Source: Thermoanaerobaculia bacterium (GTDB taxonomy: Bacteria > Acidobacteriota > Thermoanaerobaculia > Gp7-AA8). From it: a DNA stretch of 64,000 nucleotides. The notes below the pieces were generated by a model. That model had not been told where the DNA came from, ran no database searches, and worked only from the letters and a program-made list of their open reading frames with translations. The stretch lies in assembly GCA_017883205.1 (NCBI GenBank), contig JADGNZ010000003.1, positions 1 to 64,000 on the forward strand, written 5' to 3'. Positions 34,471-44,530 of the stretch are shown here, one piece after another. The translations under genes were made by a program, and so were the position numbers. The first letter of the stretch is position 1. The number at the start of each line of letters is the position of its first letter.

Positions 34471-35210
34471 AGAAGTCGCGGCTCGACCTTGCCCTCGTCG
34501 AGCGCGGGCTCTGCGACACGCGGTCGAAGGCGCAGTCGCTGATCATGGCGCGCAGGATTCTCGTCAATGGGGAGCATGTCGACAAAGCGGGAGCGAACGT
34601 CGCGGACGACGACGAGCTGCGGATCGAAGAGCTCGAGCATCCGTGGGTCGGCCGCGGCGGGATGAAGCTGGCCCATGCTCTGCGCGAATTCGGTGTCAGC
34701 GTCGAAGGGAAGATCTGCGCAGATATCGGCGCATCGACCGGCGGGTTTACCGATGTGATGCTCAAGAGCGGCGCGGCGAAGGTTTACGCGATCGACGTCG
34801 GTTACGGGCAGCTCGATGCGTCGCTCCGCAACCATCCGCGGGTCATCAATCGGGAGAAGGTCAACGCGCGCTATCTCACCGCGGCGGACTTTGACGACGT
34901 CATCGAGTTTGTCTCGATCGACGTCTCGTTCATTCCCCTCGAGCTGATTCTTCCCGCGGTGGCGACATTTCTTCGCGGAGAGCTGATCGCGCTGATCAAG
35001 CCGCAGTTCGAGGTTGGAAAGGGCGAGGTGGGAAAAGGCGGAATCGTCCGCGACGATACGAAGCGGGCTGCCGCGGTTGAAGCGGTTGTGGCATTTGCGC
35101 GCTCGGCCGGCTTCGAGGTGAAAGGCGTGATCGAGAGTCCGATCAAAGGGGCGGAAGGAAACGTCGAGTTTCTGATGTATGCGCGGCTCGAGCCTCACGC
35201 GCGGAGCTGA
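34467..35210 (+). CDS. tlyA: TlyA-family rRNA 2'-O-methyltransferase
   Basis: I use the ATG at 34467 (MKKSRLDLALVERGLCDTRSKAQ), overlapping the PIN stop by 4 bp. An N-terminal S4 RNA-binding domain (about 1-60: SRLDLALVERGL, ARRILVNGEHVDKAG) precedes an FtsJ-type methyltransferase domain with the SAM motif CADIGASTGGFTDVML. Later markers are VDVGYGQLD, IDVSFIPLELILPA, LIALIKPQFEVGKGEVGKGGIVRD and PIKGAEGNVEFL. TlyA proteins methylate riboses in 16S and 23S rRNA; the haemolysin name is historical. The 247 residues are slightly shorter than usual (about 268). It converges with rfbD and overlaps its end by 16 bp. Confidence 0.93.
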   Translation: MKKSRLDLALVERGLCDTRSKAQSLIMARRILVNGEHVDKAGANVADDDELRIEELEHPWVGRGGMKLAHALREFGVSVEGKICADIGASTGGFTDVMLKSGAAKVYAIDVGYGQLDASLRNHPRVINREKVNARYLTAADFDDVIEFVSIDVSFIPLELILPAVATFLRGELIALIKPQFEVGKGEVGKGGIVRDDTKRAAAVEAVVAFARSAGFEVKGVIESPIKGAEGNVEFLMYARLEPHARS

Positions 35211-36049
35211 AGGTACTCCTGCAGCCCCTCTTCCCACGACTCCGGCTTCACGCCGGTGAGACGTTCGTAGCGCTCGGTGGAGAGCACAGAGTACGGGGGG
35301 CGGATCGCCGGCCGCGGGAACAAGGTGCTGTCCACAGGATTCACCGCGGCGGCCGTTCCGACGATGGCTCGCGCGAAGTCGAACCAGGTGCACTCGGGCT
35401 CATCGGCGTAGTGGACGATGCCGCGGGCGTCGGGCGAGTCGTACGCCAATCTTGCCAGTCGCACGATGGCGTCAGCAAGGTGCGGCGTGTAGGTCGGACG
35501 TCCGCGCTGATCATCGACGACGCGAAGCGGGTTCGCTCCTTTGCGAACCTGTTTGCGAATCGCTTCGACGAAGTTCGGCCCGTGGACTCCGAAAAGCCAG
35601 GACGTCCGCAGAACCACGTGCTTCCGAGCGCCCATGGCAGCGTGTTCGCCGATGAGCTTCGAACGTCCGTACGCGGAAAGCGGCGCGGTCGGATCGTTAA
35701 TCTCGTATGGGGTCCGCTTCGAACCATCGAATACAAAATCGGTCGAGAGTTGGACGAGCAGCGCTCCGGCGCGGTCTGCGGCGTGGGCAAGGAGCTCGAC
35801 CGCCGAACCGTTAATCGCCGTTGCCAGATGCTCGTTCTGTTCCGCATCGTCGACCTTCGTGTACGCAGCGCAATTGACGATGACGTCAGGCCGCGTGTCG
35901 CGGACTGCGTCACTGACGGCGGTGCCGTCGGTGATGTCGAGCTCGCTCCGCGATAAGGCCACGACCTGCTCGCCGCGCGTTTCCAGCGCCGAACGAACGT
36001 CGTGGCCGACCATCCCGCCCGCTCCGGTGACGAGCCATCGAAGCGTCAC
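35195..36049 (-). CDS. rfbD: dTDP-4-dehydrorhamnose reductase
   Basis: The last step of dTDP-L-rhamnose synthesis for cell-surface glycans. It is an extended SDR: WLVTGAGGMVGHDV (nucleotide site), NCAAYTKVDDAE, LVQLSTDFVFDG, the catalytic YGRSKLIGE (YxxxK) and RTSWLFGVHGPNFVEAI. I use the GTG at 36049 (MTLRWLVTG); a TTG six codons upstream is possible. The 284 residues are normal. rfbA, B and C are not in the window, so pathway membership rests on homology. The tatA gene is 22 bp upstream on the same strand. Confidence 0.9.
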   Translation of the reverse strand: MTLRWLVTGAGGMVGHDVRSALETRGEQVVALSRSELDITDGTAVSDAVRDTRPDVIVNCAAYTKVDDAEQNEHLATAINGSAVELLAHAADRAGALLVQLSTDFVFDGSKRTPYEINDPTAPLSAYGRSKLIGEHAAMGARKHVVLRTSWLFGVHGPNFVEAIRKQVRKGANPLRVVDDQRGRPTYTPHLADAIVRLARLAYDSPDARGIVHYADEPECTWFDFARAIVGTAAAVNPVDSTLFPRPAIRPPYSVLSTERYERLTGVKPESWEEGLQEYLQLRA

Positions 36050-36071
36050 GGGTACCTCAGCGCGCAAAGTT

Positions 36072-36263
36072 TCAGGCGTTCTTCTTTTCTTCGAGCGACG
36101 GTGAGGCGGCCTTCTTGTCGTCCCGCCCCTTCAGCCCGTCGCGGAAGTTGGAGATGCCTTCGCCGAGGCCCTTGCCAAGCTGCGGCAGCTTGCCGGCGCC
36201 AAAGACGACGAGGATGATGGCGAAGATGACGAGAAGCTCAGGTAATCCTAGTGTGCCGAACAT
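36072..36263 (-). CDS. tatA: Twin-arginine translocase subunit TatA/E
   Basis: The 63 residues show the family shape: a short N-terminal membrane helix ([20 protein letters not shown]), the FG hinge, then an amphipathic helix ([22 protein letters not shown]) and a charged tail. It forms the pore of the Tat system in the inner membrane. tatB and tatC are not nearby. At least one Tat substrate is encoded in the window (the sulfite dehydrogenase at 44531). Confidence 0.94.
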   Translation of the reverse strand: MFGTLGLPELLVIFAIILVVFGAGKLPQLGKGLGEGISNFRDGLKGRDDKKAASPSLEEKKNA

Positions 36264-36353
36264 GTTAGATAGCCTCCGAAGTGGTTGCCGCGGCGGCCCC
36301 TGACTCCCCGCGTTGGATACCGCAAAGTGTAGTACGAATTCTCTTTCCGATCA

Positions 36354-36405
36354 GGTAACAGCGCTCACGTGGTCTTGGATTTCGCGTCACAGCGCCGCTG
36401 TTACC
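36354..36405. promoter_or_regulatory. Perfect 10-bp inverted repeat before pcrA
   Basis: GGTAACAGCG (36354-36363) is mirrored by CGCTGTTACC (36396-36405) with 32 bp between, ending 10 bp before the GTG start. It can fold as a leader hairpin that would cover the start region, or be a spaced operator. It does not match known LexA boxes. Confidence 0.5.
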
Positions 36406-36415
36406 ATGCGACCCA

Positions 36416-38797
<2,382 letters not shown>

Positions 38798-38875
38798 TCA
38801 CGCGGAGACGCGGAGACCGCGGAGGTTCAAGGTTGCGAATCGATCTCAGGGTCTTCATTGCCTCCGCGTGTGAAA
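38798..38875. repeat. Palindromic intergenic repeat, CGCGGAG family
   Basis: The left arm TCACGCGGAGACGCGGAGAC and the right arm CCTCCGCGTGTGA flank about 45 bp. The same word set is seen at 3511-3578. It starts directly after the pcrA stop. Confidence 0.8.
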
Positions 38876-38895
38876 ACTGACATAGCATCGAAGCC

Positions 38896-40083
38896 ATGCG
38901 CCGCAAATCGACGCTTCCGCTCGAAGGCATTCTCGTCGCCGATTTTTCGCGCGTCCTTGCCGGTCCGCTTGCCACGCAACTTCTCGCTGACTCGGGAGCA
39001 CGCGTCATCAAGATCGAAGAGCCGGGAGGCGGCGACGAGACCAGGCGCTGGGGGCCTCCGTTCGTTGGCGGCGTCAGCGCGTACTTTCTGTCCGTGAATC
39101 GAGGCAAGGAATCGGTCACGCTGAATCTGAAGTCCGAGGATGGGTGGGAGGCGGCACGGCGGCTCATCGAACGCGCCGATGTCGTCATCGACAATTTCCT
39201 GCCCGTGCAGAAGCAATCTCTCCGATTTGCTCCTCGGCACATCAACCCGCGCGCGATCCATTGCACGATCGCCGGATTCGACAGCGACAGTGCCGAGGCG
39301 AATACGCCGGGCTATGACCTGCTTGCCCAGGCAGGCTCCGGGTTGATGTCGATCACCGGCGAGGAAGACGGCCCGCCGATGAAGATTGGTGTCGCGCTAG
39401 CCGACGTTCTGACCGCGCACTACGCGTTCGGAGCGATCTGTGCTGCGCTGCGCGGGCGCGAACGCACGGGCGAAGGATCGTCGCTGGAGGTATCGCTATT
39501 CGGCGCGACGATCGCCTCGCTCGTGAATGTCGCGCAGAACGTGCTCGTCACGGACCGCGAAGCGGGGCGCTACGGAAACGCGCACCCATCGATCGTGCCG
39601 TATCAGGTCTTTCACGGCAGCGACCGCTCGTTCGCGATCGGCGCAGGCACCGATCGACATTTCACGCAACTCTGCGAACGCGTGCTCCGCCGGCCGGAGC
39701 TCGCTCGCGAGGCGCGCTTCGCGACCAACGCGCACCGAGTGCAACATCGCGAGACGCTCTTGCCGTTGCTCGAGGAAGCTTTTCGCAAACGCACGGCGGC
39801 TCAGTGGGTTGCACGATGCCGGCGAGCAGGCATACCTGCCTCGCTCGTTCGCGGCGTGCGAGAGGCGCTCCGAACGCCGATAGCAAGGCCGCTCGTGGAG
39901 ACGATCGAGCATCCGCAAATCGGATCGTACGATGCGGTCCGCAACCCCGTGCGCATCGATGGGCGGCGGCGCGCCATCGGCTCCGCGCCGCCATCACTCG
40001 GGCAGCACACGAATGCCGTCCTTCGCGAGCTCGGCTTCGACCGGCGCTCGATCACCGCGATGCAGAAGAGCGGCTCGATCTGA
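38896..40083 (+). CDS. CaiB/BaiF-type (class III) CoA-transferase
   Basis: The 395 residues are a class III CoA-transferase, which moves CoA between carboxylic acids through a covalent acyl intermediate. Markers: VADFSRVLAGPLATQLLADSGARVIKIEEP at the start, YFLSVNRGKESVTLNLKSEDG, DVVIDNFLP, ANTPGYDLLAQAGSGLMSITGEEDGPP (the Asp of PGYD is probably the catalytic residue), VALADVLTAHYAFGAI, PYQVFHGSDRSFAIGAGTD and the final PSLGQHTNAVL. The substrates cannot be told from sequence. It stands alone, followed by a repeat element and the 41-bp array. Confidence 0.92.
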   Translation: MRRKSTLPLEGILVADFSRVLAGPLATQLLADSGARVIKIEEPGGGDETRRWGPPFVGGVSAYFLSVNRGKESVTLNLKSEDGWEAARRLIERADVVIDNFLPVQKQSLRFAPRHINPRAIHCTIAGFDSDSAEANTPGYDLLAQAGSGLMSITGEEDGPPMKIGVALADVLTAHYAFGAICAALRGRERTGEGSSLEVSLFGATIASLVNVAQNVLVTDREAGRYGNAHPSIVPYQVFHGSDRSFAIGAGTDRHFTQLCERVLRRPELAREARFATNAHRVQHRETLLPLLEEAFRKRTAAQWVARCRRAGIPASLVRGVREALRTPIARPLVETIEHPQIGSYDAVRNPVRIDGRRRAIGSAPPSLGQHTNAVLRELGFDRRSITAMQKSGSI

Positions 40084-40096
40084 GTCAGAAAAGCAT

Positions 40097-40165
40097 GCAC
40101 AACAGAGGCGCAGAGGTCACAGAGTCAGCCGCTTCGGTCTGTGACCTCTGAGTCTCTGTGGTTCA
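40097..40165. repeat. Palindromic intergenic repeat, CACAGAG family
   Basis: A left arm with ACAGAGGCGCAGAGGTCACAG is mirrored by CTGTGACCTCTGAGTCTCTGTGG. It matches 15159-15220 in layout. Confidence 0.8.
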
Positions 40166-40222
40166 GAATTACCATGACCGGCGGCGAAGGTCACGAGCAC
40201 CGACGCGTGTCGCAACGAAGAT

Positions 40223-40516
40223 CGATGTCGACATCGAGCCATCAAGGAATGAGGATTCGACATCCAGGATGACGATTTCGAATAAAACGATGTCATCGAT
40301 GACATCCGGGATGCCGATTTCGCTTAAGAAATGTCATCGATGACTTCCAGGATGCGGATTTTAGGCAAAAAATGTCATCGATGACTTCCAGGAAGCAAAA
40401 TTTGTCCAAAAAATGTCATCGATGACTAAAAATATGTCATCGATGACTTCCGCGATGCAAATTTTGCTTCGAAAATGTCATCGATGACATCCGGGATGCC
40501 GATTTCGCATCCAAAA
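40223..40516. repeat. Tandem array of 41-bp units with a 14-bp palindrome
   Basis: Five 41-bp units and one 21-bp half unit begin with TGTCATCGATGAC(A) at 40291, 40332, 40373, 40414 (half unit), 40435 and 40476. A degenerate unit precedes them at 40250. The 14-base word is a perfect palindrome. The next word, CATCC-N-GGATG, is also dyad-symmetric, and its centre lies about 10.5 bp from the first, one DNA turn away. Between these words the units are AT-rich and variable. The array is preceded by another perfect palindrome, CGATGTCGACATCG (40223-40236). No credible gene overlaps it. The repeats are too short and too regular to be CRISPR spacers. Binding sites for a dimeric protein, or tandem RNA hairpins, are the likely readings. 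Confidence 0.85.
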
Positions 40517-40718
40517 TCACGACGTTGACATCGAAAGTGCCAACGTCGAGACATCCCCATCCACATTGGCAAGCGCTGGACTTGTTGCAGTCAGTGACCT
40601 TTGCCGAGCTGATTCGTCTAAGTGATAAAGGCAACAACTCGTGGCAAGTGCAGATCCGACCGACGGATTCACCAGGACCCGACTCTGCCCATTCACCCGG
40701 ACGAAGTGAACGCGAGAT
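40517..40718. other. Intergenic tail of the 41-bp array
   Basis: The first 45 bases (GACGTTGACATCGA..CAACGTCGAGACATCC) look like one or two decayed array units. Beyond about 40560 I see no gene, promoter or repeat that I can support. Frames here are short and overlap the array. Confidence 0.5.
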
Positions 40719-40946
40719 CTAACGTTTTGCGTACGAGAAGATCAGCAGGATGAAGCAGCCGATCATCACCACAGCCAGCACCGCGATGATGGCGACGACG
40801 GCTCGAAAATCACTTCCCTTTTTCGCCGACGGCGCGAACGCGCGAAAGGCGAAGAAGAGGCCCGTCGCACCGACGATCATGATCGTGCCGCCGACCAGCA
40901 CGACGCGCAGGAGGATCTGGCGGAACTCAGGATCGATCCCGTTCAC
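40719..40946 (-). CDS. Small two-helix membrane protein coupled to the PilZ gene
   Basis: From a GTG at 40944-40946, which overlaps the PilZ stop (GTGA), 75 residues are encoded. Two hydrophobic segments (about 11-33, ILLRVVLVGGTIMIVGATGLFFAF; about 47-70, AVVAIIAVLAVVMIGCFILLIF) are joined by a basic loop containing PSAKKGSD. No family is recognised. The 4-bp overlap implies it is made with the PilZ protein, so it may be a membrane partner of that c-di-GMP receptor. A longer frame upstream exists but would run back through the PilZ gene. Confidence 0.7.
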   Translation of the reverse strand: MNGIDPEFRQILLRVVLVGGTIMIVGATGLFFAFRAFAPSAKKGSDFRAVVAIIAVLAVVMIGCFILLIFSYAKR

Positions 40947-41587
40947 GAGGACACGACCGTTCGCACGCTCAACTCCGCGACCAGGCGGATCAGACGCCGT
41001 CCTTCCTCGTCGGCAAGCTCGTACGCCCGGCACAGCATCTCGAGATCTTCTTCATACTCATAGGCGGCAACCGTGAAACCATCAGCGAGTTGGTTCGGAT
41101 CGCTCGTCGTTCCATGATTCCACGTTCCGTCCGGCTCCATCCGGTAGCGTTTCAGCCCTCGCACGCGTGTGCGGCGCGCGCCACCGACATCCATCAGCGT
41201 CAGGTGATCTTCGTCGAGGCGAACGCCATCCTTGTTCGCTTTCTGCGCAGCCAGGATCGATCCCACGAAAACCGCCATGAGATCGTGCAAACGCGATTCG
41301 GATTCTCCGACCGCCTCGGTAAACCGGATACCGGTTTGCGACAGGACATCATTACCGGAGACACGGACGATGAACGTTCGCGCCACTGCTCCGGCAAACT
41401 CGATCGGCGCGCCCTTCCACAAAAACTGTAACCGGCAGTTCAACCCACTGGTCGCAACACCGTAGTGCTCGATGAAGGCTCCGCTGATACCCAGGTCGAG
41501 AATGAGGGCATTCTGTTGATTGAACGTGCCGAGGATGGGTCGGGCCAATCGAAGGCGCTGGAAGGCTCTGCGGTCGTTTATGTGCAT
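40943..41587 (-). CDS. PilZ-domain protein
   Basis: A PilZ domain (about residues 5-105) binds c-di-GMP. The RxxxR motif lies in RRAFQRLRLARP and the second motif in LILDLGISGAFIEHYG (DxSxxG-like, with G replacing the first S region). I prefer the ATG at 41587 (MHINDRRAFQRLRL), which starts just before the domain; an ATG at 41638 would add 17 residues. The C-terminal 110 residues are not recognised but are acidic and helical. It is divergent from a GAF-domain kinase (start 41647) and overlaps a small membrane protein gene downstream. A c-di-GMP synthase is encoded at 3722. Confidence 0.8.
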   Translation of the reverse strand: MHINDRRAFQRLRLARPILGTFNQQNALILDLGISGAFIEHYGVATSGLNCRLQFLWKGAPIEFAGAVARTFIVRVSGNDVLSQTGIRFTEAVGESESRLHDLMAVFVGSILAAQKANKDGVRLDEDHLTLMDVGGARRTRVRGLKRYRMEPDGTWNHGTTSDPNQLADGFTVAAYEYEEDLEMLCRAYELADEEGRRLIRLVAELSVRTVVSS

Positions 41588-41646
41588 GGGGCCGTGGCGG
41601 AGGCAAGCATATTGCTGCATTTTGGCGAAAGCGTCCAAGGAGGATC

Positions 41647-43635
41647 GTGGCAGAGCGGCAAACGGAACGGCGAAGCATCTGGCGAGTAGGCCCGGACAGC
41701 ACGTGGACGACTGTGATCCCCGTCGTCTTCATCATCGCGTCGCTGCTGACCCTCGTCTTCCTCCCGGTCCTCATCGGAAACCGGACGTCGCAGATGCGCG
41801 CGGAGATCACTGACGTCGCTGAGCCCTCGCGCCGTGCGGCGAACAAAATCGAGACGGATCTGTCAGCGGAGCTCGACGAGATCATCGCCTATCAGGTCAC
41901 CAGCCAGCCTCAGTACGTGCGCAGATACCGAGCTCTCCTCGCAAATCAGCAGAGCAGCGACCAGCTTCTGCACCGGTTGGGACCACGCCTCGGTCCCGAC
42001 GTGCGGCGCTATCTTGCCTCGCTCGAGAAGGAGAGCCGCGAGTGGCATAGCGACGTCGCGTCGAGCGAGTTCCTGGCGCGGCAGATGGTCGCAGAAGTCT
42101 TCATGTACCGCCTGTTCGAGAAGTACACATCGTACGAGGAGGCGCTTCAGGCCGCGGCCGCGCTGGAAATCTCGATCCAGGACTCGATCGATGACCGTCG
42201 ATCGAAAATACGGGAGGCCGAGAAACTGAGCTCCTCGCTGACGATCATCCTCACGCTCCTCGCGCTGACATCGGCCATGCTGGTTGCGGGGCTGGGGCGG
42301 CAGATGCGGCTTCTCGCGCGCGAGGCGATGGGGCGCAGGCACGAGGCGGAGCGCGAGGCAGCGGAAGCACAGCTTGCCCGCGCCGCCTCCGAGCGCGAGG
42401 AGCGCCGCGCCGCGTTCCTGGCTGCTGCGGGGCGCGAACTGGCGACAACTCTCGATTACGAGCACGCCATCGCCACGCTGGCGAAACTCATCGTGCCGAA
42501 TATCGCTGAGGTCTGCGTGATCGATCTGGCGGAGCCGGATGGTGCGCTTCGCCGCGCCGCCGTTGCTCATCGCGATCCGGAACAGGAGCGTGCTCTGATG
42601 ACGCACGCCGGCCAGATTGTTCGCGAGATTCCCGGACCGCTCGCCCATGTGATTCAGGAGCGCGAGGTACGTGTCATCGGCTATCACTCCTCGCTGCTCG
42701 ACTACGTGGGCGTCTCGTCAGAAGAGCAGCGGTCGCTGCTCGCAGTGCCTCTCGTGAGCCGCGGACAATTGCTCGGAATCATCCTGGCGGCGTCAGCGGA
42801 AGCAAAGCTCTTCACACCAGGAGACGCGGCACTCGCCGGCGAACTGTCCAGCCACGGCTCTCTGGCCATCGACAACGCCCGGCTCTACCTCGAGTCGCAG
42901 CAAGCGGTACGCGCGCGCGAGGAGATGCTGGCCATCGTGTCGCACGACCTGCGCAATCCACTGCACGCGGTAATGCTGTCGATTTCGATGTTGCAGACCG
43001 CCGGAAAGATCGCCGACGACGACCGCGAGCAACTTGAGATCATCGACATCTCGGCGAAACGGATGCAGCGCCTGATCGAGGATCTCCTCGACGTCACGCG
43101 CCTCGAAGGCGGCAAACAGTTGCCGATCGAGCCGGCGCCGCTTGACGTGGAGTCGCTCTTCGCTGAGACCCATGAGTTGTTCAAATCGCAGGCGGCGACG
43201 AACGCGATCACGCTGCAGTACTACATCGCTTCCGGCGTAAAGACCAGCCTCGCAGACCGGCATCGTGTGCTACAGGTGCTTTCGAATCTGATCGGCAATG
43301 CGATGAAGTTCACGCCTCCCGGCGGAATGATCACGTATCACGCCGAGCTTCACCAAGCGAACGCGGTCAAGATCACGGTCGCTGACTCCGGGCCCGGTAT
43401 CCCCAAAGAAAACCTCGGCGATATCTTCAATCCATACTGGCAGGCCAAGCGCACTGCCCGCCTCGGCGCGGGACTCGGGCTGCCGATTGCCAAAGGGATC
43501 GTCGAGTCGCACGGCGGACGGATCTGGGTCGAAAGTGAGCCGGGCGCAGGTACGAAGTTTTTCTTCACACTGCCGGTAGCGCAATCGGTCGAGCCGGTCA
43601 ACGCCGCGCGGTCCGAAGCCCCAGCAATCCGGTAG
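41647..43635 (+). CDS. Membrane sensor kinase with CHASE3-like and GAF domains
   Basis: The GTG at 41647 has a strong ribosome binding site (AAGGAGGATC). The 662 residues comprise a first membrane segment (about 24-45, VIPVVFIIASLLTLVFLPVLI), a helical extracytoplasmic region of about 150 residues resembling four-helix sensors (CHASE3-like), a second membrane segment (about 200-220) and a coiled coil rich in Arg/Glu/Ala. Then come a GAF domain (about 265-415), HisKA with the histidine in AIVSHDLRNPLHAVMLSI, and an ATPase domain (NLIGNAMKFTPPGG, VADSGPGIPKEN, GAGLGLPIAKGIV). No regulator gene is adjacent. The divergent PilZ gene may share its control region. Confidence 0.9.
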   Translation: MAERQTERRSIWRVGPDSTWTTVIPVVFIIASLLTLVFLPVLIGNRTSQMRAEITDVAEPSRRAANKIETDLSAELDEIIAYQVTSQPQYVRRYRALLANQQSSDQLLHRLGPRLGPDVRRYLASLEKESREWHSDVASSEFLARQMVAEVFMYRLFEKYTSYEEALQAAAALEISIQDSIDDRRSKIREAEKLSSSLTIILTLLALTSAMLVAGLGRQMRLLAREAMGRRHEAEREAAEAQLARAASEREERRAAFLAAAGRELATTLDYEHAIATLAKLIVPNIAEVCVIDLAEPDGALRRAAVAHRDPEQERALMTHAGQIVREIPGPLAHVIQEREVRVIGYHSSLLDYVGVSSEEQRSLLAVPLVSRGQLLGIILAASAEAKLFTPGDAALAGELSSHGSLAIDNARLYLESQQAVRAREEMLAIVSHDLRNPLHAVMLSISMLQTAGKIADDDREQLEIIDISAKRMQRLIEDLLDVTRLEGGKQLPIEPAPLDVESLFAETHELFKSQAATNAITLQYYIASGVKTSLADRHRVLQVLSNLIGNAMKFTPPGGMITYHAELHQANAVKITVADSGPGIPKENLGDIFNPYWQAKRTARLGAGLGLPIAKGIVESHGGRIWVESEPGAGTKFFFTLPVAQSVEPVNAARSEAPAIR

Positions 43636-43658
43636 TTCCGCTCCGGGCTCCAGGCGCT

Positions 43659-44447
43659 TTAGTGCGCGAGAGCGCTCGCCTGCAACTGCGCGGAGGCCTC
43701 GTATCGATGCTGGAAGCGATTGCGGTAGGAGACCGTTCGGGCAGCGACGCGGTGAAGGTAGTCGATCGTTTCCGGGTACTCCGGAACGCCGCCGAGCCGC
43801 TCGACCGTCCCCTCGCCCGCGTTGTAAGCAGCCAGCGCGAGCCGTTCATCGCCGAATCGATCGAGCAGGTAGCGGAAGTACTTCGTCCCGGCAGCCACGT
43901 TGTTGTGCGGATCGAATGGATCGGTGCAGCCCATCAGCCGGCTCGTCTCCGGCACGATCTGCATCAAGCCCTGCGCGTTCTTGTTCGAAACGAGATGCGG
44001 ACGAAAGTCGGATTCTGATTCGACGATGGCGGCGATCAGCTCGGGAGCCAGATCATTCTTCAGCGCTTCGCGATAGATGATCGAGCCGAACGGCACCTGC
44101 GTTCGGAAAAACTCTTCTTTTGCGATGCCAAGGGTCAGCGTGGTTGCGGCTTGCTCCGGCTTCAGAAATGCGTCACGCACTCTGCGCGTCGTGAAAACGG
44201 GGAAGTGGCGCTGGCTGATTGCCGCCTTGGCAAGAGCAGGCAACGAAAGGTTCATTGCCTCGGTACCGATGGCACCGAATGCGAGCGGCACAGTTACGAG
44301 CAACGCAACGCCACGCCGTTTCGCGCCACGTAGCGCGCGTCGCCAGAGCGTACGCTCGCGGCGCGCGTGACTCTGGCACGCGCAGATCTCGCGGAAGTCG
44401 CGTGCCGGTGTCCACATGTAGTCCCAGCCGATTCGCTTCTGCTCCAT
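43659..44447 (-). CDS. Lytic transglycosylase (SLT family)
   Basis: A C-terminal SLT domain (about 150-250) has the catalytic glutamate in AAIVESESDFRPH, then NKNAQGLMQIVPETSRLMG, DPFDPHNNVAAGTKYFRYLLDRFGDERLALAAYNAGEGTVERLGGVP and a late Y.ETIDYLHRV. It cleaves peptidoglycan. A hydrophobic segment (GVALLVTVPLAFGAIG) may be an uncleaved anchor or late signal. The start is uncertain: I use the ATG at 44447 so as not to overlap the divergent gene at 44531, but the frame is open to 44597. The C-terminal RTVSYRNRFQHRY is typical of small SLT proteins. Confidence 0.88.
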   Translation of the reverse strand: MEQKRIGWDYMWTPARDFREICACQSHARRERTLWRRALRGAKRRGVALLVTVPLAFGAIGTEAMNLSLPALAKAAISQRHFPVFTTRRVRDAFLKPEQAATTLTLGIAKEEFFRTQVPFGSIIYREALKNDLAPELIAAIVESESDFRPHLVSNKNAQGLMQIVPETSRLMGCTDPFDPHNNVAAGTKYFRYLLDRFGDERLALAAYNAGEGTVERLGGVPEYPETIDYLHRVAARTVSYRNRFQHRYEASAQLQASALAH

Positions 44448-44530
44448 GAGGCATCGCGATGGCAAGAGTCGGACCACGTTCGAGGCTGCTGAAATCAAGT
44501 CGTTCATTCGTAGTGGGTTACACTTCTGGC

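Noticed and set aside
36300-36415. LexA-type SOS box before pcrA
   Set aside because: The inverted repeat has GGTAACAGCG arms 32 bp apart, which match neither the CTGT-n8-ACAG nor the GAAC-n4-GTTC form.
40250-40516. Possible CRISPR array (regular palindromic repeats)
   Set aside because: The spacing is fixed at 41 or 21 bp, the sequences between palindromes are themselves similar from unit to unit, and no cas gene is present. It is a tandem repeat, not repeat-spacer.
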